Shown here piece by piece: positions 1-8,140 of a stretch of DNA of 64,000 nucleotides (its first letter is position 1; every line of letters begins with the position of its first letter). The notes beneath the pieces are model-generated. The model was not told the origin of the DNA. It did no database searches and saw only the letters and a program-made list of their open reading frames with translations. A program made the position numbers and the translations under genes. The stretch spans positions 558,001 to 622,000 of the forward strand of contig NZ_AP022588.1 in assembly GCF_010731735.1 (NCBI RefSeq). Reading direction: 5' to 3'. The DNA is from Mycolicibacterium sediminis (GTDB taxonomy: Bacteria > Actinomycetota > Actinomycetes > Mycobacteriales > Mycobacteriaceae).

Positions 1-1015
1 GCGTGAAGTCCCGCTTGTAGCGCGCGCCGGTGATGTTGTAGCGCCCGTCGGCCGAGTAGATCGACGCGTTGCGCGCCACCCGCGACGGCGACACACAGTC
101 GAAGGTGTCGGCCCCCGCGGCGACCGCGGCGAACAGGTCGTCGGGCTCGCTGATCCCGAGCAGGTGGCGTGGCTTCTCATCGGGCAGTTCGTCGGTGACC
201 CAGCCGACGATGGTGGCGAGGTTCTGCTTCTCCAGCGCCCCTCCGATGCCGAACCCGTCGAAGCCCCGACCCTCGTCGTCGACGATCGCAGCCAGGCCAC
301 GGGTCGCCTGCCGCCGCAGATCCTCGTACTGCGCCCCCTGCACCACACCGAACAGCGCCTGGTAGGGCTTCGACGCACGCTCGACGGTGAGGCGACGGTG
401 CTCGGCCAGGCAGCGCACCGCCCACTCGTGCGTGCGGCGGACGGACGTCTCCTGATACGCGCGGGTGTTGACCAGCGTGGTCAGCTCGTCGAACGCGAAG
501 ATGATGTCGGCGCCGAGCTGGTGCTGGATACCGATCGACACCTCGGGCGTGAACCGGTGCTTGGACCCGTCGAGGTGCGATCGGAACGTCACCCCGTCGT
601 CGTCGACGTGCGCCAACCGCTCCTTGCCCTCGGCGATGACGTCGTCGGTCTGGACCCGGCTGGAATCCATCGAGAGCACCTTCTTGAATCCCACGCCCAG
701 CGACATCACCTGAAAGCCACCACTGTCGGTGAACGTCGGGCCGGGCCAGTTCATGAAGGCGCCGAGACCGCCCGCCTCGTCGACCACGTCGGATCCCGGC
801 TGCAGGTAAAGGTGGTAGGCGTTGGCCAGGATCGCCTGCGCACCAACGGTGCTCATCGACTCCGGCAGGACGGCCTTCACGGTGGCCTGTGTCCCGACCG
901 CGACGAACGCGGGGGTCTCGACGTCGCCGTGCGGGGTGTGGATCACACCGACCCGGCCGGCACGTCCGGGCAGTTCGGCCTTGACCTCGAAGAAGTCGGC
1001 GGTGGGCGCGCTCAC
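1..1015 (-). CDS. tgt: Queuine/preQ1 tRNA-ribosyltransferase (Tgt), 3' part beyond the window
   Basis: This enzyme exchanges guanine-34 in GUN-anticodon tRNAs for the queuine precursor preQ1. The visible 338 residues begin at a GTG (VSAPTADFFEVKAEL) and cover the TIM-barrel core. The general acid/base Asp lies in FTDSGGFQ near residue 97. The nucleophile motif TFDCVSPSR and the following ARNASIYSADG are read close to the window edge. The zinc-binding CxCxxC...H motif near the C-terminus lies outside the window, so completeness cannot be judged. It is divergent from the LpqH-like gene with 167 bases between starts. No queuosine biosynthesis partner (queA, queG) is in the window. Confidence 0.93.
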   Translation of the reverse strand, partial: MSAPTADFFEVKAELPGRAGRVGVIHTPHGDVETPAFVAVGTQATVKAVLPESMSTVGAQAILANAYHLYLQPGSDVVDEAGGLGAFMNWPGPTFTDSGGFQVMSLGVGFKKVLSMDSSRVQTDDVIAEGKERLAHVDDDGVTFRSHLDGSKHRFTPEVSIGIQHQLGADIIFAFDELTTLVNTRAYQETSVRRTHEWAVRCLAEHRRLTVERASKPYQALFGVVQGAQYEDLRRQATRGLAAIVDDEGRGFDGFGIGGALEKQNLATIVGWVTDELPDEKPRHLLGISEPDDLFAAVAAGADTFDCVSPSRVARNASIYSADGRYNITGARYKRDFT

Positions 1016-1182
1016 CGCCCTAGGTTGTCACACCTCGGCCGGGAGTCGCCCGCGGAGCGGATCGCCTGACATCGACTGCCAGATTTTTCTCCGAAAGCCG
1101 AGACCGCAGGTCGACGGGCCGCCATAGTACGGAGGATGGCCGGTTGATCTTGACCGGTCACGACTATCGAAGGAGACCGATT

Positions 1183-1698
1183 GTGAAGCGTGGCGTGCTG
1201 GTTGCGGTCAGTGGGGCGGCGTTACTCGTCGCCGGCCTGTCCGGTTGTTCGTCCGGCGACGAGGCGTCGCCGAGTTCGTCGTCGTCGGCCTCGTCGGAGT
1301 CGTCATCGGAGTCGAGTTCGTCCGAGTCGTCGTCGGCATCCGAGTCGGCCAGCGCAGAGCCCGGCGGCTCGAAGGTCACCATCGACGGGAAGGACCAGGC
1401 GATCGACGGCCAGGTGGTGTGCTCCACGATGGGCGGCACCGTCAACATCGCGATCGGTCAGGGCATGACCGGCGTCGGGGTCATGCTCGGCGAGGGGGAC
1501 GCACCATCGGTCACCTCGGTCGCGCTCGGCAACGTCAACGGCGTCGCGCTCGCCGTCGGCCCGGGCGCCGGCGATGCCAAGGCCGAGAAGGACGGCAAGG
1601 ACTACAAGATCAGCGGCAACGCGACCGGCGTCGACATGACCAACCCCACCGCGGGGATGATCACGAAGCCGTTCGAGATCGAGGTCACCTGCCCCTAG
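1183..1698 (+). CDS. LpqH / 19 kDa antigen family lipoprotein
   Basis: A 171-residue exported lipoprotein. The GTG start follows a GAAGGAGA ribosome binding site; an in-frame ATG 39 bases upstream has none. The signal peptide ends in a lipobox (LSGCSS), so the mature protein should be acylated on Cys and anchored outside the plasma membrane. A linker of about 30 residues is almost only Ser, Glu and Ala. The rest matches the LpqH family: [39 protein letters not shown] and the terminal FEIEVTCP, with two cysteines that probably form a disulfide. LpqH of M. tuberculosis is a TLR2 agonist; whether this paralogue behaves alike is unknown. Confidence 0.9.
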   Translation: MKRGVLVAVSGAALLVAGLSGCSSGDEASPSSSSSASSESSSESSSSESSSASESASAEPGGSKVTIDGKDQAIDGQVVCSTMGGTVNIAIGQGMTGVGVMLGEGDAPSVTSVALGNVNGVALAVGPGAGDAKAEKDGKDYKISGNATGVDMTNPTAGMITKPFEIEVTCP

Positions 1699-1852
1699 CG
1701 GTGATTCGACCGGCGGCGGCGCAGCAGTCGAGCGCCGCCGTCGTCGTGTCGAGGGGTCGGCGTCCTCAACGGTTCGATCGACCCCGGCAGGCCCACTCCT
1801 CGGAGTACCGTCCGACGCGCGCACCTTCGCGCCGAACGTCTAGGGGAGTCGA

Positions 1853-3271
1853 GTGGTCATGCGCCGTGCTGTCACGAAGATTCAGACGCATGGGGGCATC
1901 CTGGCCAGGGTCGCCGCAGCCGGCCTCGCCGTCGCACTCGTAGTCGGCCTCGCAGGCAACCCCACTCCCCCGAGTGTCGACGTCGTGCTCGGCAATTCCG
2001 TCATCGGCGCCGGCGGCAAGGACGACGGTCCCGGCGCACGCCTCCCCGCCAAGTTCAACGGGACCGTCATCCCCGACGGATACGCGTACGTGCCCATCGA
2101 CTATCCCGCGACCATCGACCTCGCGGGCAGTCGGGACCTCGGCGCGGCATCGGTGATCGTCGCGCTTCGGGGCCGGGAGGCCGAGGCGGACATCGTGGTT
2201 CTCGGCTACTCGGAGGGCGCGCTGGTCGCCGAGCGGGCTCGGCGGGATCTGCAGGCCAAGCGGGTCGGGCCGTTTCCGGACGTGGACCCGGACGAATGGG
2301 CGCCGCCCGCAGACCAACTCAGGTTCGTCATGATCGGCTCGCCCTTCGCGCCCAACGGCGGAATGTTCGGGCGCTTCGCCGGCTTCTCGGTCCCGACCGT
2401 GATCGACACGGTGGGGCCCAGCGCGCCGACTCGCTACGACACCGTCTACGAGGCCCTCGAGTACGACCCGTACGCCGACTTCCCCGCCTACTTCAACCCG
2501 CTCGCTCTGCTCAACTCGGCCATCGCGGTCCGCTATGCACACCCGGACGCGGCCTACGACCCCATCGATCGGGCTACCACCCCGAAGATCCAGAAGACGG
2601 TGCGCAACGCCGCCGGCGGCACCGACACCTATGTCCTGTACCGGAATCCCCGTCTGCCACTCCTGGCACCGCTGCGCGACCTCGCCGCCCACGGCGGTGT
2701 CGCTGCGTTCACCGACCCCGTACTCGACGCCGTCGAACCGCTGCTGCGGCGAGTCGTCGACATGGCCTACACCGACCGCACCTACGCCAACGTCGACAAG
2801 GACGTGCGGTTCTCGCTCATCACGCCGCCCGGCCGGATCATCGAGGCACTGCGGGGCGAGCCGGATTCGTTCACGACGGGGGCGACGGGTGGCCCCCTCA
2901 GCAGTGCGGGTACGGCACCGAACCGGCGCACGGCCCCCGCGGAAGCTGCCGAGCCCGCGGCGACGCCGACTGTGAGGCAACCGGACTCGGGAAGCTCCGG
3001 CCGGACGGACAGGGCGCGGATCCTGCGTCCAACGCTCACGTCGGGTGGCAACAAGGCCACCCCGGCCGGAGTCGCCGGCGGTCCGGTCAGCACCACCGGC
3101 GCCGGTGGGCTGACCGTCGGCCCGGGTGCGTCGAGCGCCGAGCCCGGGGTCGGGGGCACCGCCTCGGTGACCAGCAGGGGGCCGTCGGCCCTCACCGGCA
3201 CCTCCGCCGCGCGAGCGGGCGTCTCGGAGAGTGAACCCGGCACCGGCGGAGCAGGTCTCGCGGCGGCGTGA
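1853..3271 (+). CDS. PE-PPE domain alpha/beta hydrolase, secreted
   Basis: A 472-residue protein with an N-terminal hydrophobic signal segment (residues 18-40) and a PE-PPE C-terminal-type domain (PF08237) spanning about residues 75-300. The nucleophile elbow is GYSEGA, a GxSxG motif, in the context VVLGYSEGALVAERA. There is no PE or PPE N-terminal domain, so it is the stand-alone form. The last 130 residues are low-complexity Pro, Ala, Gly, Ser and Thr, as in cell-surface tails. Family members act as esterases on short or medium acyl esters. The start is GTG behind AGGGGAG; an ATG two codons later is equally spaced. It overlaps the next gene by four bases. Confidence 0.82.
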   Translation: MVMRRAVTKIQTHGGILARVAAAGLAVALVVGLAGNPTPPSVDVVLGNSVIGAGGKDDGPGARLPAKFNGTVIPDGYAYVPIDYPATIDLAGSRDLGAASVIVALRGREAEADIVVLGYSEGALVAERARRDLQAKRVGPFPDVDPDEWAPPADQLRFVMIGSPFAPNGGMFGRFAGFSVPTVIDTVGPSAPTRYDTVYEALEYDPYADFPAYFNPLALLNSAIAVRYAHPDAAYDPIDRATTPKIQKTVRNAAGGTDTYVLYRNPRLPLLAPLRDLAAHGGVAAFTDPVLDAVEPLLRRVVDMAYTDRTYANVDKDVRFSLITPPGRIIEALRGEPDSFTTGATGGPLSSAGTAPNRRTAPAEAAEPAATPTVRQPDSGSSGRTDRARILRPTLTSGGNKATPAGVAGGPVSTTGAGGLTVGPGASSAEPGVGGTASVTSRGPSALTGTSAARAGVSESEPGTGGAGLAAA

Positions 3272-3738
3272 CCAACACCGAGCCCCGCCCCGCGACCGCC
3301 GACGACGTACGGGACGTCACCGAACTGGTCGCCGCCGCATTCGAGAAGTACGTCGAGCGGATCGGCAAGCAGCCCGCGCCGATGCTGTCGGACTACGCCG
3401 CGCTGGTCGACGACGGCACCGTCTGGGTCGTCGATAACGGCGGCGCCGTCGCCGGGATGATGGTCGCCGTCGCCCGCGCCGATCACCTCCTCGTCGACAC
3501 GGTCGCGGTGTCACCCGACGCCGTCGGCCTCGGCCTGGGCCGCATCCTGCTGGATCGCGCGGAGCGGCTGGCCGCGGAACTCGACCTCCCCGAGGTCCGA
3601 CTCAGCACCAACGAGGCGATGACGGAGAACCTCGACTACTACCCGCGGCGCGGATACCGGGAGACGGGCCGCGGCCTCGAGGACGGCTACCGTCGAGTCT
3701 TCTTCGCCAAGGCGGTGAGACCGGCGCCGCGGCGATAG
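3268..3738 (+). CDS. GNAT-family N-acetyltransferase
   Basis: A 156-residue cytoplasmic acetyltransferase of the GNAT fold. Motif A, which binds acetyl-CoA, is VDTVAVSPDAVGLGLGRILLDRAE, shortened here to the typical V(a)VxPxxxGxGxGxxLL pattern around residues 72-92. The C-terminal NLDYYPRRGYRETG is the usual motif B end that packs on the cofactor. The GTG start overlaps the TGA of the PE-PPE gene, so the two are probably co-translated. The substrate is not predictable; small-molecule amines or protein N-termini are both possible. Confidence 0.85.
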   Translation: MTNTEPRPATADDVRDVTELVAAAFEKYVERIGKQPAPMLSDYAALVDDGTVWVVDNGGAVAGMMVAVARADHLLVDTVAVSPDAVGLGLGRILLDRAERLAAELDLPEVRLSTNEAMTENLDYYPRRGYRETGRGLEDGYRRVFFAKAVRPAPRR

Positions 3739-3754
3739 GGCGTACCGCCCGCCG

Positions 3755-4495
3755 CTAGACCAGGCTCGGACGCCCGAAGCGCGCGACGGTGCCCTCCGAA
3801 TACAGCGCGCGTAGTGGCTCGCCGACCGGCGTGACGCCCGCGGCGGCGACGAGGTCGTCGTCGAGGCGCACCACGTCGGCGGCGCGAAAGACCCATGGCG
3901 CGTGTTCGTTCGGCACCCACCACGTCCGGCCTGCCTTCCGGGTGTGCGCGCCCCACCGGGCAGTCAGCCACGTCTCCAACGGCGTCGGCTCGACGGGCGC
4001 GCCCACGTCCACGACGATCTCGGATGCCACACCGCGGTCCGGCCATCGACGCGTACCGAGGTAGGTGACGCGATTTCCGTTGCGGTGCATGCGCATTCGT
4101 GCCCAGGTGTACGGGATGCCCAGCATCGCGCGCGACAGTGCCACCATGGCGAGCCGCTCGGTCTCCAGCGACCGGAAGAGCACGCCGTGCCGACCGGCGT
4201 CGTCGGTCGAGTACAACCGGACGTTGGTCTCGAGGAAGTCCCCGAAGTACGGGACGGCGGCCGGGACGACGAACGCCAGCTCACGCATCGCGAAGGGGAT
4301 GAGCCCCACGTAGGTGTGGCCGTCGGCGAAGACGTCCGGACGGGTGCCCTCGGGATAGAGGTGCGCCACGGCCTCGGGATCGACCGGCCAGTGCAGGAAG
4401 GTCAGCTCGCTCCACCGCTGGGACGTGAAGACGGGTGGCGGGACCGACGGTGCCGCGACCGGGTACGTCGCCAACGGATCGGAGGAGGTGGACAC
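3755..4495 (-). CDS. DUF2071 (YqjF-like) protein
   Basis: A 246-residue protein of the DUF2071 family. Recognisable family signatures are QRWSELTFLHWPVDPEAV near the N-terminus, GHTYVGLIPFAM, the FLETNVRLYS segment, and the final WVFRAADVVRLDDDLVAAAG. No catalytic function is established for this family. It lies between a convergent GNAT gene and the metF-type gene on the same strand, 27 bases from the latter, so it could be the distal gene of the same transcript. The start is a GTG with no clear ribosome binding site. Confidence 0.8.
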   Translation of the reverse strand: MSTSSDPLATYPVAAPSVPPPVFTSQRWSELTFLHWPVDPEAVAHLYPEGTRPDVFADGHTYVGLIPFAMRELAFVVPAAVPYFGDFLETNVRLYSTDDAGRHGVLFRSLETERLAMVALSRAMLGIPYTWARMRMHRNGNRVTYLGTRRWPDRGVASEIVVDVGAPVEPTPLETWLTARWGAHTRKAGRTWWVPNEHAPWVFRAADVVRLDDDLVAAAGVTPVGEPLRALYSEGTVARFGRPSLV

Positions 4496-4522
4496 GACTC
4501 GATCGTGCCACGCCGACTGCGG

Positions 4523-5416
4523 TCAGCCCGCGGTCGGCGACCAGTAGTCGAGCATCTCGGCGAAGGTGTCGAAGGCGGGCCGGGACACCCCGTAGGTGGC
4601 CTCGAAGTGGATGCTCAACGGGAAGCCGAGGTCCACGACGCCGTCGATCACGCGCTTGTAGAGATCGACCAGCTCCCGGCGCTTGTCGTCGGGCTCCATG
4701 GCGGCGAGCCGCCGGACGAAGGCCTGCTCCTCTGCGACGGCGGCGTTGCCCGGGTCCTGGATCAACCAGGTAATCAACCCGACCTTCGACTCGACCTTCG
4801 GGACGAACCCGAAGGACAGGAGGATCTCCGGGCGGTGGTCGTTCTCCTTGGCGAAGCGGCCGAGGAAGTCGACGATCGCGTCGGAGTACAGCAGCTGCGT
4901 CATGCCGTAGGTGGCGCCCTGGTCGACCTTGAACGTGAAGCGGCCCTGCTCCCCGTCGCGGGTCGGGATCAGGATGACGCCGCGGTTGTCGACCAGCTCC
5001 TCATACATCGACAGCGCGTCGGTGGGAGCGACTCCCACGCCCTCGCCGTCGCTCATGGTGCGCGGAACGCCGACGAAGGCGATGCCGTCGAATCCAGCGC
5101 CGTTCAGCCGCGTCAACCGCTCACGCAGGGCGTCCTCGTCGAGGAAGGACGTCACCTGGGTGCACAGTCCCCGCACACCGGGAAGTTCGGGCTGCAGCAG
5201 CGACCAGTAGTCCAGGACGTCGAGTTTCGGCTTCATCTCGATGGGGCGGTCGTCGTCCTCGTCGATCATCCCGGGGATCATCACGTGACCGAGGCGGTCG
5301 CCGATTCCGGCGGCGGTGGACAGCTCCACCACCTTGCGAGCCTCCTCGACGGGGAAGTCGGGTCCGCGCTCCACATTGGACGGGACGAGTTCGAGCGCGA
5401 TGGTGTTCAAGGCCAC
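4523..5416 (-). CDS. metF: Mycobacterial-type methylenetetrahydrofolate reductase
   Basis: A 297-residue TIM-barrel enzyme resembling the mycobacterial FAD-independent MTHFRs (Rv2172c and its M. smegmatis homologues) rather than the classical flavoprotein MetF. These reduce 5,10-methylene-THF to 5-methyl-THF, the methyl donor for methionine synthesis. Visible family segments are GDRLGHVMIPGMIDEDDDRP, EMKPKLDVLDYWSLLQPELP and GFDGIAFVGVPRTMSDGEG. The GTG start has a strong AGAGGAG ribosome binding site 11 bases upstream. The gene is divergent from the ferritin-like gene. Assignment rests on recalled similarity; the symbol is functional, not orthology to E. coli metF. Confidence 0.75.
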   Translation of the reverse strand: MALNTIALELVPSNVERGPDFPVEEARKVVELSTAAGIGDRLGHVMIPGMIDEDDDRPIEMKPKLDVLDYWSLLQPELPGVRGLCTQVTSFLDEDALRERLTRLNGAGFDGIAFVGVPRTMSDGEGVGVAPTDALSMYEELVDNRGVILIPTRDGEQGRFTFKVDQGATYGMTQLLYSDAIVDFLGRFAKENDHRPEILLSFGFVPKVESKVGLITWLIQDPGNAAVAEEQAFVRRLAAMEPDDKRRELVDLYKRVIDGVVDLGFPLSIHFEATYGVSRPAFDTFAEMLDYWSPTAG

Positions 5417-5860
5417 GTGACAGAAGCTCCTCTTGAGGCGTCGACGTTCGCGGAGGACGGGGCGGTCACCTCGTCGTGAGCCGCTTGGTCCCCGGCGGAC
5501 CGTTTTGGCAACGACGTGACGACGTCACCAGAATGGCGCGAACGGGTCTCTTACTCCTCATTGTCGCAGCACGACCCTCGGTTCCCGCAAACCACCCGAC
5601 ACCTGTGACGAGGGTCGCATGGTCAATTCGGGCACGCCGGCCGCAGACCTCGCAACCGTCTCCGTCCGTTCGGTCGCCGCTCGTCCACCGCTTTCGCCGC
5701 TCATGGCGCCACGCTGCAAAGCGCGGCCCGGGTCTCACAGATCGACGTGATCCAGCCAACAGCGGGAACCCGTTTTCCGACGTCGGAGGGTCGGGTAACC
5801 ACCAGAACAAGGCGCAACACTGCGCCGCTCGACACGACACTTCACTGTGGGAGGAGAACC
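5417..5860. promoter_or_regulatory. 444-base divergent intergenic region
   Basis: This gap separates the metF-type gene (minus) and the ferritin-like gene (plus). Open frames in it are short, have shadow-like composition and no ribosome binding site. It should hold two divergent promoters. I see no riboswitch fold, tRNA or repeat that I can defend. The GAGGAGA ribosome binding site of the downstream plus-strand gene closes the region. Confidence 0.4.
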
Positions 5861-6820
5861 ATGTCCAACACGGACACCAGCACGCTCATCGCACAACTCC
5901 GCGCCGTACTCGCCCTGACCAACACCGAGGTCCAGGTCGCCGAGACGCGGACCGTCCAGGCACGCACCGAGGCCGTCCAGCGGGAACTCACCGAAAACGC
6001 ACGGCACGGCCGCGAGCGCGCCCTGAAGATCCAGGCCGCCATCCGCGAACTCGGCGGCTTCCCCGACGTGGTCGCACCGTTCTTCGGTCGCGCTGCCGCC
6101 GCCGTCAAGGCGCTCGGCGAGCAGGCCGGCCCGTTCGACGAGGCCCTCCTCGGCGACCTCGGCCTCGAGCACCAGCTGCTCGACCGGTCGCGCTACCTCA
6201 AGGCGTTGGCCGTCTCGGCCGGCAACAAGGACGTCGAGGCGCTCGCCACCGAGCTGATCACGGCGCACTCGGCGACCGTCGACTGGTTGACCACCGTGCT
6301 GGCCGAGGATGCCCTCGGCGGACCGGCCGCATTGCGCCGGACCCCGCTGCAGGCCGCCGCCGGAATCACCGTCAAGATCGCCAACCTCCCGCTGACGTGG
6401 TCGGCACGGCGGATCGATCGCGCCGTCGACGCAATTCGCAACACCCCGCCGACGCTCAGCGAGCTGGCCGACCGTGGTGCGCAGGCGGGTTCCGTCGCCG
6501 CGAAGGCCTTCTCCGCCTCGCGGGACGCCGCACTGGAGACCGCCGAAAAGGTCACCCGTGACGCGGGCGCCGAGGATGCCGCGGACGTGCTGCACTCGCT
6601 GCGCACCGCAGCCGGCGTCGTCTCCTCCGACGAGCTGCCGATCGCCGACTACGACGAGCTGAACGTCAGCTCCGCCGTCGCCGCCGTGAAGGATCTCAGT
6701 GACCCGGCCGACATCCGCGCGATCATCGCCTACGAGGAGCAGCACAAGAACCGCGTAGGAGTCGTCTCCGCCGCGCAGACGCGCGTCGCGGACATCGCCC
6801 GCGAGGTCGTCGGCGTCTGA
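5861..6820 (+). CDS. Ferritin-like helical-bundle protein, function unknown
   Basis: A 319-residue, almost entirely helical protein with no signal peptide or membrane segment. The N-terminal two thirds look like a four-helix bundle of the ferritin-like type seen in actinobacteria. A separate short C-terminal module (about residues 260-319) has the pattern LPIADYDELNVSSAVAAV followed by YEEQHKNRVGV, which recurs at the ends of other actinobacterial lipid-droplet or cell-envelope proteins. A strong GGGAGGAGAACC ribosome binding site fixes the ATG. A clear terminator follows directly, so it is a monocistron. No iron-ligand set (ExxH pairs) is obvious, so iron storage should not be assumed. Confidence 0.65.
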   Translation: MSNTDTSTLIAQLRAVLALTNTEVQVAETRTVQARTEAVQRELTENARHGRERALKIQAAIRELGGFPDVVAPFFGRAAAAVKALGEQAGPFDEALLGDLGLEHQLLDRSRYLKALAVSAGNKDVEALATELITAHSATVDWLTTVLAEDALGGPAALRRTPLQAAAGITVKIANLPLTWSARRIDRAVDAIRNTPPTLSELADRGAQAGSVAAKAFSASRDAALETAEKVTRDAGAEDAADVLHSLRTAAGVVSSDELPIADYDELNVSSAVAAVKDLSDPADIRAIIAYEEQHKNRVGVVSAAQTRVADIAREVVGV

Positions 6821-6838
6821 TCCACCTCTGAACACGCG

Positions 6839-6872
6839 AAACCCCGGCCACGCATTCGTGGCCGGGGTTTTT
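6839..6872 (+). terminator. Intrinsic terminator after the ferritin-like gene
   Basis: A perfect 12-base-pair stem (AACCCCGGCCAC pairing with GTGGCCGGGGTT) with a six-base loop is followed by a run of T. It sits 18 bases after the stop codon and is the best Rho-independent terminator in the window. It lies between convergent genes and may also limit minus-strand readthrough from the DUF3072 gene. Confidence 0.88.
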
Positions 6873-6885
6873 GCGTCGTGTGTTT

Positions 6886-7104
6886 CTACCCGCGTCCGGT
6901 GGACGACTGAAGTTCGTCGATCATCTCGGAGGCCTGCGCCTTGGTCAGGTCCTCCGGCACCTCACGCTTGGCCTCCTGGGCCAGGGTGTGCAGATAACTG
7001 CGCTGCGCACCGGTCATCGGCTCGTCACCGGTGACCCAGTCGGACGGATCCTTCTCGGCATTCTCGTTCGGGGCCTGCGGCACCTCGTTCGTATTCTCAC
7101 TCAT
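6886..7104 (-). CDS. DUF3072 small protein
   Basis: A 72-residue soluble protein of the DUF3072 family. The diagnostic part is DPSDWVTGDEPMTGAQRSYL followed by TLAQEAKREVPEDLTKAQAS and an acidic IDEL end. The N-terminal 20 residues are Asn, Glu and Pro rich and probably disordered. Family members are small, common in actinobacteria and proteobacteria, and have no assigned role. The ATG is the only plausible start. It is convergent with the ferritin-like gene across the terminator. Confidence 0.82.
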   Translation of the reverse strand: MSENTNEVPQAPNENAEKDPSDWVTGDEPMTGAQRSYLHTLAQEAKREVPEDLTKAQASEMIDELQSSTGRG

Positions 7105-7285
7105 GACGACCTGATACCCGGACGAACACGCGTTCGAAACCTACGAGTTTCCCAGGGCCTCATCCGCGACCGGCCGCGTGGCGCAGCGAGGTGCGGAAGT
7201 AGGAGAGACCGAGCCGCCCCGAACCGGCCGGGCTAACTGCAGGACTTTGCCGCGCGAAGGGCGCAACCCGATTGCCGGGTGGCCG

Positions 7286-7291
7286 TATGTT
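7286..7291 (+). promoter_or_regulatory. Leaderless-type -10 element (TATGTT) of the GAF gene
   Basis: TATGTT fits the mycobacterial -10 consensus TANNNT and lies six bases before the ATG at 7298. That spacing places the transcription start at or next to the start codon. It supports the 7298 start over an in-frame ATG at 7178. Confidence 0.55.
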
Positions 7292-7297
7292 AGGTGG

Positions 7298-7993
7298 ATG
7301 GCGGACATCCCCAGCTTCGACGAGCAACTCGATCGCGCGTTGCGGGCGCAGGCGAGCAGATCCGGCGAATCCATCGACGTCTACGTCCAGAAGGCGGTCG
7401 CCGCCCGGTTGCGCAAGGACCTCGAAGCCAACGCGGAGCCCGAGATGCAGGTGCTCCTCGACCTGCTGAAGCGGATCAGCGAGAACGCCTCCATCGCCGA
7501 GGTGACGGGCAAGCACCCGATCCTCGACGATCCGGCGCGCCTGCAGGCACTGCGGGACACGGGCCTGCTCGACTCGGACGCCGAGCCCTCGTACGACCGC
7601 ATCGTGTCCATGGCGGTGCAGGCGCTCGGCGTCTCGTCGGCCGCGATATCGCTGGTCGACGACCACCGGCAGTTCTTCAAGAGCGTGATCGGCCTGCCCG
7701 ACGGCGTGCGCGAGACGACACTCGACCGTTCGGTCTGCCGGTACGCGGTGGCCAGGGGGGAACCCCTCGTCGTGGAGGACGCCCGCGTGCACCCACTCCT
7801 GCACGATCACCCCGCCGTGCTGGACGGCACGCTCGTCTCCTACGCCGGCATCCCGCTCTTCGCCCCGAGCGGCCTGGCGATCGGCACCGTCTGCGTGTGG
7901 GACGGTCAGCCGCGCCAGTGGAGTACCGGTCACCTGCAGGTCCTCGACGATCTCGCACAACTCGTCAGCGAACGCGTCTTCGCGGCGGCATGA
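7298..7993 (+). CDS. GAF-domain protein with N-terminal RHH-like segment
   Basis: A 231-residue cytoplasmic protein. Residues 1-45 (FDEQLDRALRAQASRSGESI followed by VYVQKAVAARL) resemble a ribbon-helix-helix DNA-binding segment. A linker leads to a GAF domain from about residue 85 to the end: ALRDTGLLDSDAEPSYDRIV, ISLVDDHRQFFKSVIGLP, SVCRYAV, LVVEDAR and GIPLFAPSGLAIGTVCVWD. This GAF subtype is the one often found ahead of histidine kinases or GGDEF domains, but here there is no output domain. It may be a ligand-responsive sensor or regulator. It ends just before the exopolysaccharide cluster. Confidence 0.8.
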   Translation: MADIPSFDEQLDRALRAQASRSGESIDVYVQKAVAARLRKDLEANAEPEMQVLLDLLKRISENASIAEVTGKHPILDDPARLQALRDTGLLDSDAEPSYDRIVSMAVQALGVSSAAISLVDDHRQFFKSVIGLPDGVRETTLDRSVCRYAVARGEPLVVEDARVHPLLHDHPAVLDGTLVSYAGIPLFAPSGLAIGTVCVWDGQPRQWSTGHLQVLDDLAQLVSERVFAAA

Positions 7994-8140
7994 CGGTGCG
8001 GGCCCATCTCTTCGCTCTTTCATCAGCGTCAATTACCCTCCCGTTTCACGAATTTGGGTATTTGTCCAAGCAAACTGCTGTCTGGAAACGGCAACAGGCG
8101 TAACTTGACGAACATGGACGGCGGCAGGACGTAGGGCGGC
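7994..8140 (+). promoter_or_regulatory. AT-richer leader of the exopolysaccharide cluster
   Basis: This 147-base gap is clearly richer in A and T than its surroundings (for example CACGAATTTGGGTATTTG near 8046). It is the only sizeable gap before nine closely packed plus-strand genes, so the main promoter of the cluster probably lies here. I could not fix a -10/-35 pair with confidence. Confidence 0.35.

Noticed and set aside
3902..5479. 525-codon open frame on the plus strand
   Set aside because: It runs antisense through the DUF2071 and metF-type genes, its translation is Arg/Val/Gly/Asp-rich shadow text with no domain, and there is no ribosome binding site.
5466..5840. 124-codon minus-strand frame in the metF upstream gap
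   Set aside because: It has no ribosome binding site, shows Arg/Ser/Gly-rich shadow composition and recalls no family.
5417..5860. Possible riboswitch (SAM or cobalamin) before the metF-type gene
   Set aside because: I looked for the conserved B12-box and SAM stem motifs and found none; the leader of the metF-type gene itself is short with an ordinary ribosome binding site.
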